Positions 22,279 through 32,679 of a stretch of 64,000 nucleotides of DNA are shown one piece after another. The notes under the pieces were generated by a model. The model was not told the DNA's origin, did not search any database, and saw only the letters and a program-made list of their open reading frames with translations. Made by a program: the position numbers and the translations under genes. The number at the start of each line of letters is the position of its first letter. The first letter of the stretch is position 1. This DNA comes from Humulus lupulus (Eukaryota > Streptophyta > Magnoliopsida > Rosales > Cannabaceae), in NCBI RefSeq assembly GCF_963169125.1, contig NC_084793.1, positions 137,308,297 to 137,372,296 of the forward strand, read 5' to 3'.

Positions 22279-23043
22279 TGATTCAGGCTCGTCTTTTAAT
22301 TTATATTATTTCTTGTTTTTTTTTTTGGATATTTTTATCCCTTGTAATCAGGCCTTTTAGGCCGAGACAATTGCCTTAGGGCTTAGTTCAAGGTTAACTA
22401 TCCTCGTTTTAAATTATATTGTTTAACCACATTCTTTACGCTTTTTCCCTTCTATTCATTTTTTATTGTGCTTTTAAACTTTCTAAGTTTTTATACACTT
22501 GCATAGTTATAAGGATTGCATTTAGATTGAGGAATAGGTCTGATGGCTGACCAGTTAATTTCAAGTCACGAACTTGGTTGTATCCAAGGTTTCAATTGCT
22601 TGTTTGCATGTACCTGTTAGAATTCAGGCCTCCTACCTGGTTTAGTCCAGGGTTTTTGTACCTGGTTTAGTTCCATAATTTTTATGTTGAATTTTCTTAA
22701 CTTAGTTCATATTCGGAATTACTTTGAAAACTCGAGCTTAATAAAGCCACAAGATTTCTGAATTTCCAAATTCTAAGTTGCAAAATTTTTCCTTAAATTT
22801 GTAGAATTTTTCAAAGACTGAATTGAGGGTTATATGGCCCCCGAGTGATAAGAATTTATGAATATTTTAGATCATTTTTACAAAATGATCTCGTACTAAA
22901 CAAGATTTAATGAAAAATTATGGTACCGTGTTTAAACTACACAACCACATTTTTATTAATTCAAAAGTAAATTAAAAGAAATGGATTTTATAATTAAGTC
23001 GTACAAAATGATAACATAAGTTTGAACTTAGAAACATACTCTA
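22279..23043. other. 3' non-coding region of D
   Basis: AT-rich sequence between the D integrase stop and the G breakpoint. No ORF and no LTR ends. Confidence 0.5.
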
Positions 23044-24366
23044 TTACTGATAGTATTTCTTCAAATGAAAGGAGTTCCAAGTTCAAGGAACTGCCTCTCC
23101 ATTTAGCCGAGCTAGTCTGAAAGTTCCTTCTGACAAAATTTCCACGATCTTGTATGGTCCTTCCCAGTTTGTTCCTAACGCACCATTGTTAGGCTCCTTG
23201 TTGGCTAGGAATACCCTTCTAAGCACCAAGTCTCCTAGTTCGAGCCTTCATTCTTTTACCTTTAAGTTGAAGTATCGCGTTACCCTTTGCTGATAATGGG
23301 CGAGCTGTATCTGTGATTATTCTCACCGTTTTTCAATTAGGTCTAGGGATGCATTCAACGGGTTATGATTCCGCTTATGGTCAAAGGTTCTTTGCCTATG
23401 TGAGGTCACTAAGGGCTTGACTGGGAGCATAGCTTCACTTCCAAAGGTTAATGAAAAAGGGGAATGTCCAGTAGAGGTGCGATGTGAAGTTCTATAAGCC
23501 CAAAGTACTTGTGGGAGCTGTTCAGGCCACAATCCTTTAGCATCCTCCAAATGTTTCTTTAAGTTGGTCTTGAGGGTTTTATTCACTGCTTCGACCTGTC
23601 CATGAGCCTGAGGGTATGCTACCGAAGAGAAACTCTTGATTATGTTGTACTTCTCACAAAAGTTCGTGAACAAATCGCTATCGAACTGAGTCCCATTATC
23701 TGACATGATCTTCTTTGGGAGTCCAATACGACATATTTTTCTCTTTATCATGAAGTTAAGTACTCTCTTCGAGACTATAGTTGCCAATGGTTTGGCCTTA
23801 ACCCACTTTGTAAAATATTCAATCGCGACCACAACATAGTGAACTCCTCCTTTGTCGGTTGGTAACGAACCAATTAAATCTATTCCTCATATGTCAAACG
23901 GCCAAGGCGAGGAGATCATGGTAAACTCCATAGTTGTAGCTCGGGGAATCATTAAAAAGCGTTGGCATTTATCACATTTCTAAACATATGACATCGAGTC
24001 TTTCTTTAGAGTGGGCCAGAAATAACCCTGCCTCAACACCTTTAGGGCCAAGCTTTGCCCCCCAGCGTGGTCTCCGCAAAATCCTTCATGGATTTCTTTG
24101 AGGATAGTCTGGGCTTCTTTGGGGAGAACACATCTAAGGAGAGGCATGGAATGACCTCTCTTATAAAGAACTCCCTCGACCATAACATACCTTGGGACCT
24201 GGTACAACAATTTTCGAGCGTCCTTACAGTCTTCGAGCAGTCTTCCAAAGGTGAGATATTCCACGATTGGGGTTATCCAGGTCGGGCCTTCACAGATCAT
24301 CTCAATCTCTTTTGATCCTTCCCCTATACTGGGCTTGTCAAGAAACTCAAATGGGACAACATTCAA
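23044..24366 (-). pseudogene. Integrase of D, nearly complete
   Basis: In order: an H2C2-type zinc finger (HEGFCGDHAGG ... KCDKCQRF, about 23960-24110), the catalytic core with D in GIDLIG, D in SDNGTQF and E in HGQVEAVNKTLK, then a C-terminal tail ending LARLNGEAVP. All three DDE residues are present. Stops after SMSYV, in PFDI*GIDL and near DLIEKR break the frame. Homologous to the integrases of B and C; this is the least damaged one after C. Confidence 0.85.
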
Positions 24367-24830
24367 TGCATCTGCCTCTTTTCTGGTGGCAAGTCAGGCC
24401 AAAGTGTTTGCATTTGTATTTTTCTTGCATGGGACTTGTTCGATGGAGTAGAATCAAATTCTGACAATTCTCTTTTAACTTTAGCTAGATAAGTTGTCAT
24501 CTTGATTCTGCGAGCTTGATATTCGCCTAACACCTGGTTCACCATGAGTTGAGAATCAATGAAACACGGGATATCATTTGCTTTTAGCTCCTTAGTGATC
24601 TGGATTCCAGTCAATAATGCCTCGTACTCAACCTTGTTATTGGAGGCATCAAATCCAAATCTAAGAGCTGTGTGAAATCAATGTCCTTCAAGTGTGATCA
24701 TGATTATTCCAGCTCCAGATTCGTGCTTGTTTGATGATCCATCGACGAAGAGCTTCCACAATTCTTGAACCAGTTCTCTCATAGGCTCGTCTTGGAAACC
24801 GGTACACTCGGCCACGAAATCAGCAAGAGC
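24363..24830 (-). pseudogene. Archaeal-type RNase H of D
   Basis: Motifs DGSSNK, NNKVEYEALLTG and FIDSQLMVNQVLGEYQARR supply the acidic active-site residues of the RVT_3-like second RNase H that marks Tat-lineage elements. Stops and a frame change interrupt it. Confidence 0.7.
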
Positions 24831-25497
24831 CTGACCCTTTATAGATGCTCATGGCTTGTATAAAATCTTGAACTTTCTGAGCTCGATGGCCCACTTTAAC
24901 AAACGTCCCAATGCTTCAGGCTTTTGCAAGACCTGCCTTAAAGGTTGACTGGTTAAGACGTGTATTGTGTGGGACTAGACATATGACCTAAGCATTCTTG
25001 AGGCCAAAATCAGACAGAACGCGAGCTTCTCGATCAAGGGATACCGGGATTTAGCTCCCAAAAGCCTCTTGGTTATATAATATACTGGTTTTTGTGCCTT
25101 ATTTTCCTCTTGAATTAATGCAGCACTGACCACATTCTCAGTTATTGCCAGCTAGAGGTATAATTTTTCCCCAACACAGGCTTTGACAGGACGGGGGGTT
25201 CAACTACTAACCTTAAGTCCTGAAACGTTTGTTTGCACTCTTTAGTCCATTCAAATCGTTTATTATCCCTGAGAAAATTGTAGAATGGGACAAACTTATC
25301 AGTAGACTTTGACATGAACCAATTAAGGGTTGCGACTTTCCCAGTTAAGCTACGAACCTTCTTTCACGATCTGGGTGATGGCACCTCTAACAACGATCTA
25401 ATTTTCTCGAGATTAGCTTCAATTCCCCTTGAATTGACAATGAGGCTTGGGAACTTCCCCGACGAGATCCCGAAGGTACATTTCTAGGGTTTAGCTT
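24831..25497 (-). pseudogene. RT end and first RNase H of D, truncated
   Basis: Residual reading KCTFGISSGKF, IVNSRGIEANLEKI, SLTGKVATLN and FEWTKECKQTFQDL is the RT thumb and connection. The RNase H part that follows is heavily frameshifted. Fingers and palm, including the YVDD motif, are missing because B inserted here. Confidence 0.7.
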
Positions 25498-25725
25498 TGT
25501 TGTCCATATTTTCACCTCCCGGCACATGGAAACTCACAATGAATGGCTCGGATGCTCGCAGACATCTTCAGGATATGTTATCCCCTTAGGTCTCTCTTCG
25601 GGGCAAGGATCCTTCCAGTTGAGGTCATTTGTCTCCGCTAGGTAGTAAACCATGGGTGTCCTAAAGGTAGATTACCTGTGACAGTCAGTATCCCGTGATC
25701 TGTGGGGGGAAAGACCGGGTAAAGC

Positions 25726-26049
25726 TGTGCAATCCCACACCGCCTGGGGAAGGTTAAGCATGATGATTCTAAGACTATGTAGGTATGGGACTACGCAGTT
25801 GAAGAAGGCTTAAATGAATTGATGGGTACTACCTATGCCAACAAGATGCATCTTCTTTTCGGTAGCCCATCACTTGGGAACTCCAAAGTTAAGCATGCTT
25901 GACCTGGAGTAATCTTATGATGGGTGACCTCCTGGGAAGTTTTCCCAGGAAGTGTGCGAGTGAGGACAAAGCACGCTGGAAAGACTCGTGGTGGTTTGTA
26001 GGGTCAGTCGTCATTCTAGGAAGCAACCATAGTGACGTGGGGCGTTAAT
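25726..26049 (+). mobile_element. Cassandra-type TRIM solo LTR
   Basis: Starts TGTGCAATCCCACACCGCC and ends near GGGGCGTTAA, where Cassandra LTRs end GGGGCGTTACA. It contains the diagnostic 5S rRNA-like core and the flanking phrase GTGCGAGTGAGGACAAAGC. Cassandra is a plant terminal-repeat retrotransposon in miniature whose LTR carries a 5S-derived Pol III promoter. Only one LTR is present; no clear TSD was found. Confidence 0.85.
25830..25952 (+). other. 5S rRNA-like segment of Cassandra
   Basis: Contains AAGTTAAGCATGCTTG (25886-25901, box A region of 5S genes) and GATGGGTGACCTCCTGGGAA (box C region, about 25919-25938) at 5S-like spacing. It is part of the transposon, not a member of an rDNA array: there is no tandem copy and no normal 5S gene end. 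Confidence 0.85.
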
Positions 26050-26490
26050 TTACCCCCCGAGGATTGCCCTCAGAGTTGGGGGTTCTCAAGGTGAAGCAAC
26101 TACGACAATAGTGCTCCCTCAGTCATCCCCTAGGTCTGAGGTTCTGGTTCTCGGACCTAAGACAGGCGCTAGGTATCAGCCGATGCAGGTTTGTAGCGCC
26201 AGAGGATTGTCTGAAAACCTTTTTGGCAATCCGTCCATAGTGTTGTCGAGTGTACGACTCAACAATTCGCACTCCCACTACGCCGTCTAACATGGAGATA
26301 CTTACAGCACGCCCTGACAATACCTGGGGCATTTTCCCCATAAAGTAGGTACCTTTTTGCTGTGGGCCCCGCGGATCTTGCTGGGGTCGTGGTCTCTATT
26401 CAATGTAGCCCAATGCATTGAATTGGTATTAATCCCCCAATAATGAGAAGAATGTGTACTAATTAATGATGATTAGTATTAATGACCCCA

Positions 26491-26505
26491 ACCTCTATAA
26501 ATAGG
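26491..26505 (+). promoter_or_regulatory. LTR promoter TATA box of B
   Basis: CTCTATAAATAGGGCTGGG, conserved in the C LTRs as TCTATAAATAG on the minus strand. Confidence 0.65.
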
Positions 26506-26756
26506 GCTGGGAGTTTCATTGTAAAAGGTTTGGTTTTTTAGAGAGAGAAAAAGACATTGTACTCAAAGCATCTAAACGATGCCTGAGAATATACCATTGG
26601 AACTCGCCACCACAAGCTTCTAATCCTCTTAATACCAGAGACTCATGGACTAGGGCTCTTTTATAGCCTGAACCACGTTAAAACCTTTGTGTTCGTGATA
26701 TTTATGTCTTTGACCTCTCGTTTTAAGGTTGATAGCGAAAAAGGCAGTCAACATTT

Positions 26757-26774
26757 TGGTGCTTTCATTAAGAG
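26757..26774 (+). other. Primer-binding site of B
   Basis: TGGTGCTTTCATTAAGAG begins 3 bp after the LTR end. TGG is the expected complement of a tRNA CCA end. I do not assign the tRNA. Confidence 0.6.
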
Positions 26775-26805
26775 TTTGAAGAAAGCATTCAGAACACTTA
26801 CAACC

Positions 26806-29301
26806 ATGGTAACTACTCGAAGAAACTTTAACGTACTCCCTCCCACAGGAGTTGAAGGAGGGGAACCCAGTCGGCAGCCACCTCAGGACATGCCTGAAAT
26901 GGTGGAGGATTATGACGAAGATGCCGAGTATGACAACGAAGATGATAGTGTCAACCAGGGGTATTATGTGGAAGAATATCCTCAGCCCATGGATACGAAG
27001 GAGACACCAGAGGTTGTGGTGCTCCGTGAGTAGGTGGCCACCCATCAACAAAAGATTGATGCTCAAAAGGGTAATTTTGTCGCCCTACAGGAGATCGTAC
27101 TTGCCATGAAGGCCACTCTTGCAGCCCAGGGGCTGCAAGTGGACCCCAATGGAAATTTACCGACTGGGCACCCTACTGGTGTGCCACCTACGCACCATGT
27201 TGGAGTGTGACCTATCAATATAACCGGAGTGCCTCCTGAGCACCCGGCTACATAGGCGCGAGATCTGCCAGCTGGGGTGCCCACCGGGCACCCAGCAGGA
27301 GTTTGAACCCCGATGCCACCACAAGATCGCGATAAAGGAAAGGTTGACGATATATACTACTCCAAAGCAGAAGAGGGCTCGTCAAGATCCCGAGGCCACC
27401 AAGTTCCCCAACAGGCTGGTAAGAGCAATGGCCCAGGGGCTCGAGGACACCGTCAGACTATCAATGCCCGTGGAGCTCGGGGCGTTCCACCTCGACATGC
27501 CCATACAGACCGCGTGAGGCCTTGAGGTGGCGTCCCCTCAGGACCTAACCAACCCCGTAGGAACAACAGTCCAGGGATCCAACCAAAGAATGCCCCACAG
27601 AATCGAGAATGCAGTGTCAGTATCTCGGTAAATGAAAATATCGAGTCCGACGGAGAAACCGAAGTGGCTTGTCATGAGGATAACGACATGTTTCGAGGTC
27701 AGGCTAACCTACAGGATAACCTTAATGCCTGAAGGTGCAATAAGGTCAATGGGTGTGGGACTGCCCACAAAGGTCTATCTGAGCTATGGGACAACCTTAA
27801 CACTTGGAGAAGAGATAATACGGCGCAGAGCTTCAACCAAGACTGAGATCCTCTCCGTGCGGAGCTAGAGAGTCTATAAAAGATCATGCTAAGAATGGCC
27901 AGACAGCAAGGCCATGACTCAGACTGGGAAGATGAAGAGGTGGAGCCATGCGCTCCCTACATAGTGGAAGCCCCTTTATTGTAGGGTTTCAAGATGTCGG
28001 CCATCCCACCCTATGATGGCAGATGGGATCCCACCAACCACCTTTCCAAGTTTAACAAATTGATGTCGGTCCACCGCCTCTTCGATGATTCTAAATGTCA
28101 TCTGTTCCCGATCACTCTAACGGGACCAGCAGATGAGTGGTTCAAGAAGCATCGGCCAGGATCCATTCATTCATGGCACCAGCTGTCATCTGCCTTTCGA
28201 TGGCGATTCATAGGAGCTCGGAAGGTGAGCTTCGAGGTCAATGCTTTGGCCAACATTAAAGAAGGGCCCTTCGAGACCTTCAAGGCATACATCAAATGCT
28301 TCAAGGAGGAGGTGGCAAGAACCAAGAGGGTTGATGATGGCCAACAGTTGATGGCCTTACAGGTTGGCATCCGCGCGAGGTTCCCGCTTTGGGATGACCT
28401 CTAGCGGAGAGGATGTCGACGACTCGACGACTTCATTTGTTGAGCACAAGAGTACATCAACTTGGAGGATGCCCAAATTGGGGTGTTCGGAGTACCTGTC
28501 TCTTTCCCTGCTTCGACCACGCTTGGCCCTATGGCTTCGAGAATCCAATATTCCCCTTACGCTCCCGTCCAAATAGGGTTGGGGGAGTCCAGCCCAACCA
28601 AAGTGTTCCGCCTTCTGATTTCAGTGCCATACCCACTCCTGGATTCAACATGGCTCCGAAAAAATATAGAGCGGCGCCCACTGGATACAATGATTTTCAA
28701 CCTGCATTTAGTGCTAGAGTTGTTGCACCATCCTAGCCTGGTGAATCCAATTGAGCCCCTCACAGCAGTAGACGTGGGGGAAAGGGCAAAGGCCAGAAGC
28801 TCGAGGGAAATGGAACAGCACAGGCTGAGCAGGAAGCTTCCTTTGGCGAGAGGTATGTCACGCAATACTCCAAGAATACCGACTTGGTAGACTCTCGAGA
28901 AAATATCTTCGTAGCCATGACACAACATGTTCACTATAGGAAGCCGTGACCCATCCAGAGAGATAGGGAAAGGCCGGACCCTAGCAAATTTTGTTGTTTC
29001 CATAACAACATAGGGCACCACACCAATGAGTGTCACCAACTCAAGGATGAAATCGAGAACCTCATCAAGCTGGGACATCTCCACCAATATGCTAAGGGTG
29101 GAGTGCGTCAGGCACAACCCCCGCGGTAGGACTGCTCATGCCACCTATTGTTCTGCAGGTTCCAGCAGTTGCTCCTGCGGTCCCAGAACATCCAGTGGCC
29201 CAAGGACCTCCTCCGGTGAACGGGCGAGTAGGAACCATCTCAGGAGGGCCCCACTTGGGTGGCGCCTCCCGAAGCTCGCAGAATAGGTACACGTGAGCTT
29301 T
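26806..29301 (+). pseudogene. gag of B
   Basis: Begins MVTTRRNFNVLPPTG. In order: an acidic stretch (EDYDEDAEYDNEDD), a run of GVPP-HPxGV repeats around 27160-27300, a basic linker, then the Retrotrans_gag capsid-like core at 27994-28404 (HLSKFNKLMSVHRLF, FPITLTGPADEWFKK). A CHHC zinc knuckle at 28992-29033 has the spacing C-x2-H-x4-H-x4-C. The protein would package the RNA. At least eight stops and frameshifts disrupt it. The C copy has the same layout. Confidence 0.8.
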
Positions 29302-29673
29302 GAATCACGATGATGAGGTGATGGCTTTGGCCCAATTACCTGCCCAAATGCCCTGAATGATTGACCAAGTCATAACATTCTTCAAAATGATGCTCGAAGA
29401 GTGCATTTCCCGCACCATGACCCGTTGGTAATTGAGAGTCAAATCTCCAACAAAATGGTGACGTGGATTTTGGTAGACAACGACAGTTCGGTAAATATCC
29501 TAATTAAGCCAGCCTTCGAGAAAATAGGGCTGACCACGACAGATTTGTACCCATGCCCTTCAACCGTTTATGGATTCTTGAGAGTGGCCCTCATCCCGAT
29601 GGGACAGATAAAGCTCTCTATAACGCTTGGAGAGGTGTCTCGCCAGGCCTTCAAATACTACACCTTTGTGGTG
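29302..29673 (+). pseudogene. Aspartic protease of B
   Basis: HFPHHDPLVIESQISNK leads to the active site, which reads ILVDNDSSVNI where C has ILVDNGSSVNI; the catalytic-loop Gly is Asp here, expected to abolish activity. The C-terminal third is deleted: after FVVVD the reading jumps into RT. Confidence 0.75.
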
Positions 29674-30990
29674 GTAGATCTGAACATCATATGCCACGCC
29701 TTGAATGTCGATCCTAACTTTGCTCCTATCCAACAGAAGCAACAAATGTTTGATCAAACTCGGAAAGAGGCTCTCAAGGTCGAAGTAGACAAACTCCTCT
29801 CCAATGTTTTTATCCAAGAAGCCCAGTACCCTAGGTGGCTATCCAATCTTGTTCTCGTGCCAAAGCCAAATGACACCTGGAGGACATGCATCGATTTCTC
29901 GAACCTTAACAAGGCTTGTCTGAAAGACCGATTTCCACTCCCCAAGATAGATCAGATGGTTGACGCCACCTTTGGCTACGAGCTGTTGTCGTTCATGGAC
30001 ACGTACTCAGAATATAACCAAATATCCATGCATGTTGCAGACCAGGAGCATACTAGTTTTCAAATCGATAAGGATGTTTACTGTTACATCGTGATGCCCT
30101 TCGGACTGAAGAATGTCGGTGCCACCTACTAGAGGCTAGTTTATAAGATGTTCAAGAACCAGTTGGGGCGAAACATGGAGGTTTATGTGGACGACATGCT
30201 GGTCAAATCTAGGACAGCCCCCGACCATGTGGGTGACTTGGCAGAGGTTTTCATAGTGCTCCGCCAGTTCAAAATGAAATTAAACCCCCAAAAGTGCACA
30301 TTTATGGTTGCCTCCGGTAAGTTCCTAGACTTCATTGTTAGTGCTAGGGGAATTGAGGCAAACACCGAGAATATCAATACCCTAATCGAGATGCCACCTC
30401 CTTGGAAGCATGAAGACGTACAAAGCCTGACAGGGAGGATCGCAGCTTTGAGTCATTTTTTCCCCAAGGCGATGAACAAGTGCATCCTTTTCTTTAATGT
30501 CCTCTAAGGAAGTCAGAGATTTGAATGGTCGGAAGAATGCGAACAGGCATTCCAGCAACTCAAGGTACACATGGAAAATCCTATGATTTTATCCAAACTA
30601 GTAGACGGGAGAGCCTCTCCTGCTCTATATGGCCGTCTCGAAGAGTGCTATCAGTGTCGCGTTGGTGCGGGAGGAAGGCCATGTTAAACATCTGATCTAT
30701 TACGTTAGCAAAAGACTCTTTGGTGCATAATCTAGGTAACCGCTGATGGAGAAATTAACTTTTTGCCTAATGATGGCTTCTTAAAAGCTGAGGTCCTACT
30801 TCTAGGCGCATCCAATTAAGGTCCTCACAAACCATCCCCTTAGATAAGTCCTTCAAAAACCAGAGTCATCGGGAAGACTCTTGAAGTGGTCGGTGGAGTT
30901 GAGTCAGTTCGAAATCTCCTAACATCCAAGGACCACCATAAAAGGTCAGGAACTCGTTGATTTCATCACCAAATGCACAAGGAATCTACC
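29674..30990 (+). pseudogene. Reverse transcriptase and first RNase H of B
   Basis: RT reads IDFSNLNKACLKDRFPLPKI, then CYIVMPFGLKNVGATY, a stop, and the catalytic motif YVDDMLVKS (about 30181-30207), intact. The thumb, SARGIEANTENI, and the connection, SLTGRIAALSHFF, follow. The first RNase H (30520-30990) is much broken. About 170 residues between protease and RT, present in C, are missing. Confidence 0.85.
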
Positions 30991-31009
30991 CCAGCGGTTG
31001 GACCAACCT

Positions 31010-31488
31010 AGAAGCTGTTTGTGGATAGATCTTCAAACAAAAATGGTGTTGGGGTTGGACTTATTTTGGTTTCCCCCAAGGGGCGCAAAGTGCATAGTGC
31101 CCTCCGCTTTGGGTTCAGCGCCTCTAACAATGAAGCGGAGTACGAAGACTTAATCGCTGGGCTCTGCGTGGCACTGAAGATCAAGGTCGAGGGCCTTGAG
31201 ATTTTTAGTGATTCCCAACTTGTTGTTAACCAGGTACTCAAAGAGTATCAGGCCAGGGGAACAAAGATGGCAGTGTATATGGCGAAGGCTCAAGAAAGGC
31301 TACTTAACTTCAGAAAATTCACTATTCAGCAGGTGCCACGAGAGCAGATTTCCAATGTTGATGCCTTGGCTAAGTTGGCCACAACCAAAGACGTTGTGCT
31401 GATCAATGTGGTCCCCATTGATTACTTGGAGTCTCCGAGTATCTTAGCTCTAGACGAGGTGGAATCTATACAACCCCAAGTTGGGTAG
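31010..31488 (+). pseudogene. Archaeal-type RNase H of B
   Basis: FVDRSSNKNGVGVGLILV (DGSSN in relatives), NNEAEYEDLIAGL, FSDSQLVVNQVLKEYQARG and NVDALAKLA give the four acidic positions of the RVT_3-like fold. This second RNase H after RT-RNase H is a Tat-lineage hallmark. The frame is open for 155 residues. Confidence 0.85.
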
Positions 31489-32679
31489 AATGAGCCAATA
31501 ATAAAATATCTCGTCTCAGGGGAACTGCCTTATGATAAAAAGGCAGCTCGAAGTTTCTTTTATCAAGTACCCAGGTACATAATTTATCGGCGAGGTTACT
31601 CTTTGCCTTTGCTTCGGTGTGTGTCCAAGCAAGAAGCTAGTCTGATACTCCGAGAAGTACACGAGGGTTTTTGCGGAGATCAAGTTGGTGGGTAGAGCCT
31701 TTCCAAAAAGTTCTTAAGGCAATGATACTTTTGTCCCACCATGAATGGAGACGCGATGGATTATGTCAAGAAATGCGACAAGTGTCAGCATTTCACTAAC
31801 ATCCCCCGAGCGCCTCCAAATGAGCTTACTCAGATGACCAGCCCATGGCCTTTCGCTGTCTGGGGTCTCGACCTTATCGGGTCCCTGCCAACAGGGAAGA
31901 GAGGAGTGAAATATGCCATAGTGGTCGTCGACTACTTCATGAAGTGGGTCAAGGCCGAGCCACTCACTACGATCACCTCCAAAAAGGCCTTGGAATTCGT
32001 CATTAAGAACATAGTTTGCTGGTATGGGCTCCCGAGGAAGATAGTCTCCGATAATGGATTGCAGTTTGACAGTGAAGTGTTCACGGACTTCTGTCAACGA
32101 CATGGAGTTATCAAAAGCTTTTCCTCCGTGGCTCATCCGCAGGCAAACAACCAAGTGGAAGCAGTTAACAAGACACTCAAGTCCACTTTGAAGAAAAGGT
32201 TGGAGCAAGCAAAAGGAGCTTGGCCCGAGGAGCTGCCTAGGGAAATGTGGAGCTACCGCACCACTGCCAGGACCTTCACCAGCCATTCGCCATTCTCGAT
32301 GGCCTAAGGGTATGAGGCTATGCTCTTAGTTGAGGCAGAAATTTCCACACACCGATGGGATATGTATGACTCGACCACGAACCATGCTTTACTACTGGAA
32401 TCCCTAGACCTCGTGGAGGAGTTGCGCGAAGCTTCTCAGCTTTGGGTAGCGTCCTACTAGGAGAAGGTAGCCAGGTATTTCAAATTTAAGGTGAAAGATA
32501 GAAAGTTTGGGGTCGGTGACCTAGTTTTGCGAAGAATTTTCCTAGCCACCCGAGACCCCGGTGCAAGTCGAGAGTGTTGTGTGTTTGGGAACATACAAGT
32601 CAGCACGACTGAGTGGGGAACTGATTCCTCATGCCTGGAATGTCGAGCATCTTCGCAAACATTATTTATGTATGTATAT
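31489..32679 (+). pseudogene. Integrase of B
   Basis: The H2C2 finger (HEGFCGDQVGG ... KCDKCQHF) and DDE core are visible: D in WGLDLIGSLPTG, D in SDNGLQF, E in NNQVEAVNKTLK. The tail is frameshifted and ends near PHAWNVEHLRKHY, then the palindrome begins. Stops at 31693-31728 and after PFSMA disable it. Confidence 0.85.

Larger units (their letters stand above)
22279..25497 (-). mobile_element. Tat-type Ty3/gypsy fragment 'D', cut by element B
   Basis: The minus strand carries the end of RT, RNase H, archaeal-type RNase H, integrase and about 760 bp of 3' region. Its protein differs clearly from B, C and G, so it is another subfamily. The RT is cut at 25497, exactly where the 5' LTR of B begins; the rest of D would lie beyond the missing 3' end of B and is not in the window. 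The left side meets G without a visible LTR. Confidence 0.75.
25498..26753 (+). repeat. 5' LTR of B, interrupted by Cassandra
   Basis: Begins TGTTGTCCATATTTTCACCT and ends GCAGTCAACA. It matches the C LTRs read on their sense strand (TGTTATCCATATTTTTCACC ... AATCAACA). Without the 324-bp Cassandra insert it is about 932 bp, near the 866 and 873 bp of the C LTRs. The body keeps shared blocks such as GGTTCTCGGACCTAAGA and the TATA region near 26495. Confidence 0.85.
25498..32679 (+). mobile_element. Tat-type Ty3/gypsy element 'B', 3' end missing
   Basis: 5' LTR, PBS, gag, protease, RT, RNase H, archaeal-type RNase H and integrase follow in plus orientation. It is inserted into the RT of D. The sequence stops just after the integrase tail, where the large palindrome begins, so the antisense ORF and 3' LTR are absent. 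Many stops and frameshifts, plus a deletion between protease and RT, make it inactive. Its LTR and proteins belong to the same family as C. Confidence 0.85.

Noticed and set aside
25830..25952. A genuine 5S rRNA gene
   Set aside because: Diverged 5' part, single copy, and enclosed in Cassandra LTR sequence.
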